NCBI RefSeq assembly: GCF_965228805.1
Contig: NZ_CBDDIE010000003.1
Location: 744,001-808,000, forward strand
Origin: JASBTN01 sp965228805
Lineage (GTDB): Bacteria; Pseudomonadota; Alphaproteobacteria; Rhodobacterales; Rhodobacteraceae
Length of the DNA: 64,000 nucleotides
Direction of reading: 5' to 3'
How positions within the stretch are numbered: the stretch's first letter is position 1; each line of letters opens with the position of its first letter. Below, in pieces: positions 1 to 9,191 of this stretch. The translations under genes and the position numbers were made by a program. The notes below the pieces were generated by a model. It was not told the origin of the DNA. It made no database searches and worked only from the letters and a program-made list of their open reading frames with translations.

Positions 1-884
1 GCGCGGGCGGCGGGCTTGTCGAGGGCAGCGAGCAGGCGCAGGCGCACCTCTTCCTCGAACCAGTGGCGGGCCTGGTCCGCGCGGCGCCTGTCCCAATGAC
101 CGTTCTCGCGGCGCCAGTCGCTCAGCGCCTGCATCTCGCCCCAGGCTTTCTCCAACCCGTCTTCGGTCACCGCCGAGACGGTCAGGGCCTTTGGAAACCC
201 TTCCGGGTCTTGGGGACGTTTGCGCAGCAGGCGCAGGGCGCCCGCATAATCGGCGCAGGTGCGCGTCGCCGTGTCCTTCAGCGCGCCATCGGCCTTGTTC
301 ACCAGGATCAGGTCGGCGATCTCCATGATGCCGCGTTTGACGCCCTGCAGCTCGTCACCACCGGCAGGCGCAATCAGCAACAGGAACAGGTCGGACATTT
401 CCGCCACCACGGTTTCCGACTGGCCCACGCCGACGGTCTCGATCAGCACCACGTCGAAGCCGGCCGCCTCGCACAGCGCCACCGCCTCCCGCGTGCGCCG
501 CGCGACGCCACCCATCTGCGCCTGCGAGGGCGAGGGGCGGATGAAGGCATTCCTTTCACGCGACAGGCTTTCCATCCGGGTCTTGTCGCCCAGGATCGAG
601 CCGCCGGAGCGTGCCGAGGAGGGATCGACCGCCAGCACCGCGACGCGCAGGCCTTGCGCGATGAGGTGCATGCCGAAGGCCTCGATGAAGGTGGATTTGC
701 CCACGCCGGGCGTGCCGGAGAGGCCGATGCGCAGGGCCTGGCGGCCAGCGGGTTTCAGCGCCTCCAGAAGCTCGCCTGCCTGGGCGCGGTGATCGCTCCG
801 GCCGCTTTCCACCAGGGTAATGGCCCGGGCCAGCGCGCGCCGCTCGCCGTTCTGAATGCGCCCTGCCAGGTCCTGGATGTCCAT
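1..884 (-). CDS. meaB: methylmalonyl-CoA mutase-associated GTPase MeaB (3' end cut by window edge)
   Basis: N-terminal 294 codons of a MeaB/ArgK P-loop GTPase, the cytoplasmic chaperone that gates cofactor loading and protects adenosylcobalamin-dependent methylmalonyl-CoA mutase in propionate catabolism. A Walker A loop (GTPGVGKST) lies at residues 57-65, the LAVDPSS motif at 84-90, an ETVGVGQSE switch at 149-157 and the guanine-specifying NKAD at 196-199. Family members are about 320-330 residues, so only the C-terminal dimerisation tail lies outside the window. The chosen ATG has a GAGGAGG ribosome-binding site five bases upstream. The next pathway enzyme visible here, methylmalonyl-CoA epimerase, is 28 kb away, so the pathway genes are scattered. 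The mutase itself is not in the window. Confidence 0.95.
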   Translation of the reverse strand, partial: MDIQDLAGRIQNGERRALARAITLVESGRSDHRAQAGELLEALKPAGRQALRIGLSGTPGVGKSTFIEAFGMHLIAQGLRVAVLAVDPSSARSGGSILGDKTRMESLSRERNAFIRPSPSQAQMGGVARRTREAVALCEAAGFDVVLIETVGVGQSETVVAEMSDLFLLLIAPAGGDELQGVKRGIMEIADLILVNKADGALKDTATRTCADYAGALRLLRKRPQDPEGFPKALTVSAVTEDGLEKAWGEMQALSDWRRENGHWDRRRADQARHWFEEEVRLRLLAALDKPAAR

Positions 885-999
885 GCCGCCCTCCTCGTTC
901 GTTCGCGCTGTTTTGCCCGGGCTGCGGGCATAGCGTCAAGCGCTTGTCATCGGGGAATGGCAGGGAAATGGCCTATCCTGTGGGTGGGGGACCGGGAAG

Positions 1000-1623
1000 A
1001 TGCGATTCGTTTTGGTTTTTGTCCTGCTGGCCACGCCTGCGTTCGCCGACAGTCATCGTTACGCGGTGTCGATGTTCGGGGTGCGGGTCGGGCAGATGCA
1101 GCTGGAGACACGCGAAGGGACGCGCGACTATGCGCTGGCGGCGCGGTTTCGCACCACCGGGGTGGCGGGCCTGCTGGCGCGGGTGCGGTTCGACATGCAG
1201 GCCACAGGTCGGGTGAACGGGCCCTGGCTGTCGCCGCGCAGCTATCACGAGGAGATGGACACCGGGCGGCGGGTCTCTTCCGCCGATTTGAGTTTCGCGG
1301 CGGGGGACGGGCGGCTCGATCTGATGAGCGCCTTCTGGCTGGGGCTGCGCGACCGCCCGGTCGCCCTGGGCTGCGCGCTGGAGGCACGGACCTTCGATGG
1401 CACCCGCGAGCTGCGGGTCACCCTGCGCCCGGCGGGCGAAAGCGCCACGACGGTGACCTGCGTGGGCGAGGTGCGGCGCGGGGCGGGCTATACGGCCGAG
1501 GAACTGGCCCAGCGGCGTGCCTTCCCGGTCGAGGCGACCTATCGGCGGGTCGGTGATCTGCTGCGGTTTCACCAACTCAAGGTACACACGCTGCATGGCA
1601 AAGCGATCTTGCGTCCGCTTTGA
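1000..1623 (+). CDS. DUF3108 domain-containing exported protein
   Basis: A 207-residue protein with a clean signal peptide (hydrophobic residues 3-14, cleavage after the AFA at about 16), so it is probably periplasmic. The mature part matches the DUF3108 pattern as I know it: a beta-rich domain that starts with a Y-x-V-x-x-F-G-V-R-V-G-Q segment and alternates short strands with charged turns. Two cysteines (in GCALEA and TVTCVG) could form a disulfide. The molecular function of the family is not established. It reads rightward, divergent from meaB, and ends 20 bp before hrpB, so the two may be cotranscribed. I see no catalytic motif. Confidence 0.8.
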   Translation: MRFVLVFVLLATPAFADSHRYAVSMFGVRVGQMQLETREGTRDYALAARFRTTGVAGLLARVRFDMQATGRVNGPWLSPRSYHEEMDTGRRVSSADLSFAAGDGRLDLMSAFWLGLRDRPVALGCALEARTFDGTRELRVTLRPAGESATTVTCVGEVRRGAGYTAEELAQRRAFPVEATYRRVGDLLRFHQLKVHTLHGKAILRPL

Positions 1624-1643
1624 TCCTGCGCCCATAAGAGGCC

Positions 1644-4073
1644 ATGAAGACCGGCCTGCCCATTGATGACGCCCTGCCCCCCTTGTTGGACGCCCTGCGC
1701 GCGGACGGTCGCGCGGTGCTGATGGCGCCGCCGGGGGCGGGCAAGACCACGGTGGTGCCTCTGGCCCTGCTGGACGCGGGGCTGTGCGCCGGGCGCATCC
1801 TGATGTTGGAGCCGCGCCGCCTGGCCGCGCGGGCGGCTGCCGAGCGCATGTCGGAGAGCCTGGGCGAGGCTGCCGGGCAAACTGTCGGCTACCGCATTCG
1901 TGGCGAGGCCAAAGTGTCGAAGGCGACCCGGATCGAGGTGGTGACCGAGGGTATCCTGACCCGCATGTTGCAGTCGGACCCGTCGCTCGATGGCGTCGGC
2001 GCGGTGATCTTCGACGAGTTTCACGAACGCTCCCTGAATGCTGACCTGGGGCTGGCCCTGACCTGGGAGGCGGTGCAGGCCCTGCGCGAGGACCTGCTGC
2101 TGGTGGTCATGTCCGCAACGCTCGACGCCCAGCCAGTCGCGCGGTTGCTGGAGGACGCGCCGGTGGTCAGTTCCGAAGGCCGGGCCTATCGGGTTAGCAC
2201 GCGCTGGCTGGAGCGACCTGTCGACAAGAAAGTGCGGTTTGAAGGGGCTGTGGCCGGGTTGGTGGAACAGGCCGCCCGCGAAACCGAGGGCGGTGTGCTG
2301 GTGTTTCTACCCGGCGAAGGCGAAATCCGGCGGGTGGCTGCCGCGCTGCGCCTGCCTGCTGACTGCCAGATCCGGCCGCTATACGGCGCTATGCCCTTCA
2401 AGGATCAGCGCGCGGCGATTGCGCCCGCTCAGACGGGCCGCAAGGTGGTGTTGGCAACGGCGATTGCCGAAACCTCGCTGACCATTCAGGACATTCGCGT
2501 GGTGGTGGACGCGGGCCGCGCGCGGCGGGCACGGTTCGATGCGGGGTCCGGCATGTCGCGGCTGGTGACGGAACGGGTGTCGAAGGCCGAGGCGGAACAG
2601 CGCCGGGGCCGCGCGGGGCGGGTGGCCGAGGGCACCTGTTATCGGCTCTGGACCAAGGGCGAAGAGGGCGGCTTGCCGCCCTTCCCGCCCGCCGAGATCG
2701 AAGCGGCCGACCTGACGGGCCTGGCGCTGGAACTGGCGCTCTGGGGATCGGCGGACGGTTCGGACCTGGCCTTTCTGACCCCACCAAATGCGGGTGTCTT
2801 GGGCGAGGCGCAGGCGTTGCTGACCCAGTTGGGGGCGTTGAAGGGTGGCAAGATCACCGAGCATGGCCGCCAGCTCGCCCGCCTGCCGCTGCATCCGCGT
2901 TTGGGGCATATGGTGACCGTGGCGGGCAAGGGGGCTGCGGGGCTGGCGGCCCTGCTGGCGGAGCGCGATCCCCTGCCCTTTTCGGCCCCGGTGGACCTGT
3001 CGCTGCGGCTGGAGGCCTTGAACGACCCGCGCAGGTTTGCCGATCGCCGCCCGTGGCAAGCCAACCGCGGCGTGATCGAACGGACGCGGGCGGAGGCCAA
3101 GCGGCTGGCGCGCATGGTAACGGGCGAGACCTCCCTCAGCCCAGCGCAAATGGCCGCGCTTGCCTATCCCGACCGGGTGGGCCTGCGCCGTCCGGGGGAT
3201 GACCCGCGCTATGTGTTGTCCGGCGGCAAGGGGGCCGTTTTGGACCCGGAGGATACGCTGGCCGCGACCCGGCTGATCGTGGTGACAGACACGGACGGCA
3301 ACCCGCGCGAGGCAAAGGTGCGCCAGGCGGTGGCGATCACGGAAGCCGAGTTGCGCGAGGTGCATGGCGATCAGATCCGCTGGGAGGATCGCTGCCATTG
3401 GTCGAAACGCGAGCGTCGGGTGATTGCGCGCCGCCAGGAGGTCTTTGGCGCGCTGGTTCTGGACGACCGCATCTGGAAGGACGCGCCAGGGGAGGCGGTG
3501 GCCCGCGCCATGCTCGACGGCGTGCGCGATCTGGGGCTGCGGCCGTCCGATGCCGCGACACGCTTCCTGGCCCGGGTGGCGCTGGTCGACGGGATGCCGG
3601 ACATGTCCGAGGCCGCGTTGATGGACACCCTGGACGACTGGCTGCTGCCGCATCTGGGCAAGGTCAAAAGCGCCGAGGACTGGAAACGCTTCGACATCCT
3701 GAATGCCCTGCGCGCGATGCTGGACTGGGGACAGATGAGCCGGTTGGACGCCGAGGCGCCTGCACATTTCGTGACCCCGATGGACCGCAAGGTGCCGATT
3801 GATTACGCGGGCGAACATCCCTCGATCGAGGTGCGCCTGCAGGAGATGTTCGGCGTGGCCACCCATCCCAAGGTCGGCCACACCCCCCTGCGCATCACCC
3901 TGCTGAACCCCGGGCAGAAACCGGTGCAGACAACCATGGACCTGCCCGGGTTCTGGGCCAGTTCCTATGCCGATGTGCGCAAGGACATGCGCGGGCGTTA
4001 TCCGAAACATCCCTGGCCCGAAGACCCGCTGGAGGCGGACCCGACGCTCCGGGCGAAGCCGCGGAAGCGGTGA
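1644..4073 (+). CDS. hrpB: ATP-dependent RNA helicase HrpB
   Basis: An 809-residue DExH-box helicase of the HrpA/HrpB group, close to the usual HrpB length of about 810-830. Motif I (APPGAGKTT) is at residues 28-36, motif II reads DEFH at 124-127, motif III is SATL at 157-160, and motif VI is the QRRGRAGR stretch near residue 315. The helicase core is followed by the winged-helix/HA2 region and the HrpB-specific C-terminal domain, which ends in a basic PRKR tail. HrpB enzymes use ATP to remodel RNA; the physiological target in most bacteria is unknown. The ATG sits 20 bp after the DUF3108 gene. The reading frame is intact throughout. Confidence 0.95.
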   Translation: MKTGLPIDDALPPLLDALRADGRAVLMAPPGAGKTTVVPLALLDAGLCAGRILMLEPRRLAARAAAERMSESLGEAAGQTVGYRIRGEAKVSKATRIEVVTEGILTRMLQSDPSLDGVGAVIFDEFHERSLNADLGLALTWEAVQALREDLLLVVMSATLDAQPVARLLEDAPVVSSEGRAYRVSTRWLERPVDKKVRFEGAVAGLVEQAARETEGGVLVFLPGEGEIRRVAAALRLPADCQIRPLYGAMPFKDQRAAIAPAQTGRKVVLATAIAETSLTIQDIRVVVDAGRARRARFDAGSGMSRLVTERVSKAEAEQRRGRAGRVAEGTCYRLWTKGEEGGLPPFPPAEIEAADLTGLALELALWGSADGSDLAFLTPPNAGVLGEAQALLTQLGALKGGKITEHGRQLARLPLHPRLGHMVTVAGKGAAGLAALLAERDPLPFSAPVDLSLRLEALNDPRRFADRRPWQANRGVIERTRAEAKRLARMVTGETSLSPAQMAALAYPDRVGLRRPGDDPRYVLSGGKGAVLDPEDTLAATRLIVVTDTDGNPREAKVRQAVAITEAELREVHGDQIRWEDRCHWSKRERRVIARRQEVFGALVLDDRIWKDAPGEAVARAMLDGVRDLGLRPSDAATRFLARVALVDGMPDMSEAALMDTLDDWLLPHLGKVKSAEDWKRFDILNALRAMLDWGQMSRLDAEAPAHFVTPMDRKVPIDYAGEHPSIEVRLQEMFGVATHPKVGHTPLRITLLNPGQKPVQTTMDLPGFWASSYADVRKDMRGRYPKHPWPEDPLEADPTLRAKPRKR

Positions 4074-4130
4074 GGCGCGGCCGCGACGCGCCCGATGGGC
4101 GTGCCTTCGTAAACACACCGTGACCTCACC

Positions 4131-4142
4131 GCACACGTGTGC
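4131..4142. repeat. 12-bp perfect palindrome upstream of NUDIX gene
   Basis: GCACACGTGTGC is self-complementary over its full length and lies about 70 bp upstream of the NUDIX start codon. It could be a dimeric regulator site. Nothing else supports that, and a 12-bp palindrome can occur by chance. Confidence 0.25.
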
Positions 4143-4212
4143 ACCTTGATTCGCCGCAGCATTTGCCATAAGTAACCCGTTCAATAAGAAAAGTTCAGTA
4201 CAGGCGGTTCAC

Positions 4213-4671
4213 ATGTCCACTCTGTTCGAAAAGGCCTGGTCCGAGGTCATTCGGCCCATGTTCAAACGTCCCGACCGGGTTCAGGTCGCGGCGCTGTGCT
4301 GGCGTGGCGAAGGGGCGGAGAAGGAAGTGCTGTTGGTCACCTCGCGCGGGACCGGGCGCTGGATCCTGCCCAAGGGCTGGCCGATCGACGGGTTGGAAGC
4401 CCCCGAAGCGGCAATGCAGGAAGCCTGGGAAGAGGCCGGCGTCGAAAAGGGCAAGCTGGACGAGGAACCGCTGGGCGAGTTCCGCTATGACAAGGAGCTG
4501 GACACCGGTGGCGTGGCCCCTGTCTCGGCCACGGTCTATCCGATCAAGGTCAAGCGGCTGGCCGATCAGTTCCCCGAATCCGACCAGCGCCGCCGCAAAT
4601 GGGTGCCCGCCCGCAAGGCCGCCGAAATGGTCCGCGAGCGCGAGCTGCAGCAGCTTCTGCGCGCCTTCTGA
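4213..4671 (+). CDS. NUDIX hydrolase
   Basis: A 152-residue NUDIX pyrophosphohydrolase. The NUDIX box runs from the conserved LPKGWPIDG at about residues 55-63 through QEAWEEAGV at about 75-83. The PKGWP spacing is typical of the diadenosine/diphosphoinositol-polyphosphate phosphohydrolase-like subfamily, which hydrolyses nucleoside or inositol diphosphate linkages using Mg2+ held by the EE pair. The Arg that normally opens the REUxEE core is Gln here; both metal-binding glutamates are kept. The gene stands alone between hrpB and the phosphate transporter. The substrate cannot be assigned from sequence. Confidence 0.85.
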   Translation: MSTLFEKAWSEVIRPMFKRPDRVQVAALCWRGEGAEKEVLLVTSRGTGRWILPKGWPIDGLEAPEAAMQEAWEEAGVEKGKLDEEPLGEFRYDKELDTGGVAPVSATVYPIKVKRLADQFPESDQRRRKWVPARKAAEMVRERELQQLLRAF

Positions 4672-4773
4672 GCGAACTTCCCCCCGATCAGTTGGATTAA
4701 TGTCGCAGCCCATGCTGCGCCTGCACTGAATCGTTGCCAAACAGGCCGCGACAGGCTAGCGGTGCGCCCCGAA

Positions 4774-4806
4774 TGTAACGGTTTTGCGTCGGTTTTGTAA
4801 CAGATG
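4774..4806 (+). promoter_or_regulatory. candidate PhoB box: three 11-bp direct repeats before the phosphate transporter
   Basis: Three units follow one another with an exact 11-bp period: TGTAACGGTTT, TGCGTCGGTTT and TGTAACAGATG. PhoB operators are tandem 11-bp repeats of a TGTcA-type heptamer plus an A/T-rich spacer, bound head to tail. The array ends 24 bp before the start codon of the Pit transporter, a natural PhoB target. The outer units match best. The middle unit keeps only TG..TC, so affinity may be modest. In some bacteria PhoB represses rather than activates pit. Confidence 0.45.
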
Positions 4807-4830
4807 CGGCCAAGCGAGGGATGAGGGGCC

Positions 4831-6324
4831 ATGAGCGAGGGCAACAGTTCGAACGGCGGCGGCAACCAGTGGCGCACGCTGGACAAGGATCTGAACCGGA
4901 TCAGCCAGTTTGAATACGCGACGCAATATGTCTCGCGCCCGCTGGTGGGCATGGGGGTCGCGCTGGCCTTCATCGTGATCGCGGCCTTGGCCGCAGGCGT
5001 GTTCTTCGGCCAGACCCCGACGTCTTTTGTGGTGGTCATGGCCGCCGCCTTCGGTGCCTATATGGCGATCAACATCGGCGCCAATGACGTGGCCAACAAC
5101 ATGGGCCCGGCGGTGGGCGCGAATGCGCTGACCATGGGCGGCGCCATCGTCATCGCGGCCCTGTTCGAGAGCATGGGCGCGCTGCTGGCAGGGGGCGACG
5201 TGGTCTCGACCATCTCGAAGGGGATCATCGACCCGGCCGGCATGGCGCAGGGGCGCATCTTCATCTGGGCGATGATGGCGGCGCTGATCAGCTCGGCCCT
5301 GTGGGTGAACCTGGCGACCTGGGTCGGCGCGCCGGTGTCCACCACCCATTCGGTCGTGGGTGGCGTGATGGGCGCGGGTATCGCGGCGGCCGGTTTTGCC
5401 GCGGTGAACTGGCCGACGATGGGAAAGATCGCCGCCAGCTGGGTGATCTCGCCGGTGCTGGGCGGCATCATCGCCGCCGCCTTCCTGGCCTTCATCAAGG
5501 CGCGCATCGTCTATCAAGAGGACAAGATCGCCGCCGCCAAACGCTGGGTGCCGGTGCTGATCGGCATCATGGCCGCCGCCTTCGGCGCCTACCTGTCGAT
5601 CAAGGGTCTGAAGCGCATCGTCAAGATCGACCTGGGCACCGCGCTGATGATCGGCGCCGCCGTGGGCGCGATCGCCTATGTGGTCACCGCGCCGCTCATC
5701 GCCAAACAGGCCGAGGGGTTGGAGAACCGCACCAAGTCGCTGAAGGCCCTGTTCGGCCTGCCGCTGATCTTTTCGGCGGCGCTCCTCTCCTTTGCCCATG
5801 GCGCCAATGACGTGGCCAACGCGGTCGGGCCCCTGGCGGCCATCGTACATGCCGAACAGTTCGGCGATTTCGCCGCCAAGGTGTCGATCCCGACCTGGGT
5901 CATGGTGATCGGCGCCTTCGGCATTTCCTTCGGCCTGGTGCTGTTCGGCCCGAAACTCATTCGCATGGTCGGCAGCCAGATCACCAAGCTGAACCCGATG
6001 CGCGCCTATTGCGTAGCGCTGTCGGCGGCCATCACGGTGATCGTGGCATCGTGGCTGGGCCTGCCGGTCAGCTCGACCCATATCGCCGTGGGCGGGGTAT
6101 TCGGCGTCGGTTTCTACCGCGAATGGCATATGGAGAAACGCCTGCGCGCCTCCGCCGCCAAACGCCCGGCGGAAAAACGCATCGCGCCCGAGGAACGCCG
6201 CCGTCGCAAACTGGTGCGCCGCTCGCATTTCATGACCATCGTCGCGGCCTGGGTCATCACCGTGCCCGCCGCCGCGATCATGTCGGCGATGATCTTCTAC
6301 GTGCTGAACGCGATCGTGGGGTAA
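4831..6324 (+). CDS. pit: low-affinity inorganic phosphate transporter, PiT family
   Basis: A 497-residue inner-membrane phosphate:cation symporter. Both PiT signature repeats are present: GANDVANNMGPAVGANALT near residues 86-104 and GANDVANAVGPLAAI near 325-339. Two further SSTH/STTH loops mark the internal duplication. Hydropathy by eye shows about ten membrane segments, with a charged cytoplasmic loop of Arg/Lys-rich helices near residue 440. The ATG has a GAGGGATGAGGGG ribosome-binding region. It is transcribed alone: a strong terminator follows at 6350, and the tandem 11-bp repeat upstream suggests control by phosphate through PhoB. Confidence 0.93.
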   Translation: MSEGNSSNGGGNQWRTLDKDLNRISQFEYATQYVSRPLVGMGVALAFIVIAALAAGVFFGQTPTSFVVVMAAAFGAYMAINIGANDVANNMGPAVGANALTMGGAIVIAALFESMGALLAGGDVVSTISKGIIDPAGMAQGRIFIWAMMAALISSALWVNLATWVGAPVSTTHSVVGGVMGAGIAAAGFAAVNWPTMGKIAASWVISPVLGGIIAAAFLAFIKARIVYQEDKIAAAKRWVPVLIGIMAAAFGAYLSIKGLKRIVKIDLGTALMIGAAVGAIAYVVTAPLIAKQAEGLENRTKSLKALFGLPLIFSAALLSFAHGANDVANAVGPLAAIVHAEQFGDFAAKVSIPTWVMVIGAFGISFGLVLFGPKLIRMVGSQITKLNPMRAYCVALSAAITVIVASWLGLPVSSTHIAVGGVFGVGFYREWHMEKRLRASAAKRPAEKRIAPEERRRRKLVRRSHFMTIVAAWVITVPAAAIMSAMIFYVLNAIVG

Positions 6325-6349
6325 GCGCCCCACCACCTGCGAACGCTAA

Positions 6350-6371
6350 GGGGGCCATGCGGCCCCCTTTT
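6350..6371 (+). terminator. rho-independent terminator of the phosphate transporter
   Basis: A 7-bp perfect stem GGGGGCC / GGCCCCC closes over the tetraloop ATGC and is followed at once by a run of five T. It starts 26 bp after the transporter stop codon. Confidence 0.85.
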
Positions 6372-6432
6372 TCTTTGCCGCTCCCCCCATCAAGAGGCAA
6401 CGATGTCGGGGCGAGGCCTCGCATCGCTTGGC

Positions 6433-6585
6433 CTTTTCATCTTTCCAAAAGTATCCTCGCCGAAGGCAATAAAATCGCTGAACCCTCGAAGAGCCGCAGC
6501 CGCAGCGGTGGTACGCCGGTGCCCGGCGTGTCGCTTCGCTCCGATTATGTGCCTCCGGCGGGGATATTTTAAGAAAGATGAAAGG
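6433..6585. repeat. pair of inverted dispersed intergenic elements
   Basis: Two related copies of an approximately 34-bp element face each other: one at 6433-6466 in reverse orientation and one at 6551-6585 in forward orientation. The forward version starts GCCTCCGGCGGGGATATTTT and ends in an AAAGATGAAAGG block. The same element occurs again as a facing pair at 42919-42994. Copies are degenerate in the middle and conserved at the GATATTT and GATGAAAG blocks. No coding potential is visible between the copies. Confidence 0.6.
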
Positions 6586-6587
6586 AA

Positions 6588-6705
6588 TGGCCCATTAACC
6601 TTAACGTGCGGTACAGGCGGGGACGCCGATGACCGTGAAAGGTGAAAGGCTCAGAAGGATCTCTTCTGACCGCCCCGTCCCGAAAGGGGCGGGGTCTTCT
6701 ATTCT
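6588..6705 (+). ncRNA. candidate small structured RNA with terminator
   Basis: Three hairpins follow each other in a gene-free interval. The first is GGCG-GGGA-CGCC at 6616-6627. The second is TCAGAAG / CTTCTGA with a five-base loop at 6651-6669. The third is a 9-bp stem CCCCGTCCC / GGGGCGGGG with a GAAA tetraloop at 6673-6694, followed by a T-rich TCTTCTATTCT tail. The two tetraloops are GNRA type, which favours a folded RNA over random GC palindromes. It cannot be the phosphate transporter's terminator, which already lies at 6350. I do not recognise the family. The 5' end is a guess and no clear promoter is visible. Confidence 0.4.
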
Positions 6706-6854
6706 GCGCTGAAAGCGTGGCGCGTAATCGCTTGCGGCCGCGTGGCAGCCTATGGTCTTAGGTCACCCGTATCCCAGGCGAGCGCAGCGAGCCTGCCGCG
6801 ACCCGGGCACAAGCGGCGAAGCCGCGCAGGGGCCGGGGCGCAACCCGGAGGGGT

Positions 6855-7777
<923 letters not shown>

Positions 7778-7781
<4 letters not shown>

Positions 7782-8956
7782 AGCTTTGCCTCCACGGCTT
7801 TGGCGGCTTCGTCGAGGCGCGTGACGGCCTCGGAAATCTCATCATCGGTAATGGTGAGGGGCGGCAGCAGGCGCACGACATTGTCGCCACCGGGCACGGT
7901 CAGCACATGGGCGTCATAGCCCGCAGTGACCACGTCCACGTTGGTCGCCTTGCATTTGAGGCCCAGCATGAGGCCCTGGCCGCGCACCTCTTCGAACACC
8001 TCCGGGTGGGCGGCGATCAGCCCTTCGAGTTTCTGGCGCAGGAGGCCCGACTTGCGGTTCACCTCGGCCAGGAAAGCCTCGTCTGCGACGATCTCCATCA
8101 CCTTATTGCCGACGGCGCAGGCCAGCGGGTTGCCGCCGTATGTCGTCCCGTGCGTGCCCGCGACCATGCCGCTGGCCGCATCCTCGGTCGCCAGCACCGC
8201 GCCCAGGGGGAAGCCGCCGCCGATGCCCTTGGCGACCATCATGATGTCGGGCGTGGCACCGGAATATTCATGGGCGAACAGGCGACCGGTGCGGCCCATG
8301 CCGCATTGCACCTCGTCATAGATCAGCAGGGGGCCGGTGTCGTCACACAGGGCGCGGATGGCGCGCAGGGTCTCGTCGGGTACCGGAATGATACCGCCCT
8401 CGCCCTGCACGGGTTCGAGGATGATCGCGGCGGTCTGGTCGGTGACGGCTTGCGCCAGCGCCTCCATGTCGCCCAGCTGAAGGTGCTTGAACCCGGGCAG
8501 CAGCGGGCCGAAGCCGGTCACCAGCTTGGCGCCACCGGCGGCGGCGATGCCTGCGGAGGACCGGCCATGGAAGCTGTCATGAAAGCCGATGATCTCGACC
8601 CGTTCGGGGTTGCCCTTGTCGTGCCAATACTTGCGCGCCATCTTCACGGAGAGCTCGCAGGCCTCGGTGCCCGAGTTGGTGAAGAAGACGGTGTCGGCAA
8701 AGGTCGCCTCGACCAGCCGGTCGGCCAGCGCCTGCTGGCCGGGGATCTGGTAGAGGTTCGAGACATGCCAGAGCTTGCCGGCCTGTTCGGTCAGGGCCGC
8801 CACCAGGGCGGGGTTCGCGTGGCCCAGCGCGTTCACGGCAATGCCCGCACCCAGATCCAGGTATCGGTCGCCACCGCGTTCGATCAGCCAGCTGCCTTCG
8901 CCTTGTTCGAAAGCCAGGTTTGCACGGTTGTAGGTCGGCAGAAGCGACGGCATCAT
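7778..8956 (-). CDS. argD: acetylornithine aminotransferase
   Basis: A 392-residue class-III PLP aminotransferase that converts N-acetylglutamate semialdehyde to N-acetylornithine and often doubles as succinyldiaminopimelate aminotransferase. The PLP lysine lies in the AKGIGGGFPLGA segment, and the acidic YDEVQCGMGRTG stretch just before it carries the pyridine-nitrogen Asp. I chose the first of two adjacent ATGs at 8956 because GGAG lies six bases upstream. A longer in-frame N-terminus starting at 9043 has no homology-like content. First gene of the argD-argF operon. A 6-bp inverted repeat, TGTGCC-n5-GGCACA, lies 72 bp upstream at 9028-9044 and could be an operator. Confidence 0.95.
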
Positions 8957-9191
8957 GGGAAACTCCACGTAGAAAGAAGCCTTTGGGTGCCGGATCGGCA
9001 GGCTCGTGTCAACATTTTCGGGGTGGGTGTGCCGCTTTGGCACAAGATCAAACGGAAACGGACGTCAGGCGCGGGTGCGTCGGCGTCGGTCGGCAGTGAT
9101 ATGCAGGCGTTTGATCATGGGGGCCTCATAGGGCGCGCGGGGCTGGCTGTCCAGACTTTTCAATCGCGCGCGGGGGCGTTAGCGGTAGCGG

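Noticed and set aside
2379..4184. 601-codon open frame antisense to hrpB
   Set aside because: Shadow of helicase codons; the hrpB frame has all helicase motifs in order.
4756..6336. 526-codon open frame antisense to the phosphate transporter
   Set aside because: His/Asp/Arg-rich shadow; the sense frame has both PiT signatures and membrane helices.
8957..9043. N-terminal extension of argD by 29 codons
   Set aside because: No ribosome-binding site at the distal start and the extra residues are not family-like; GGAG precedes the start used.
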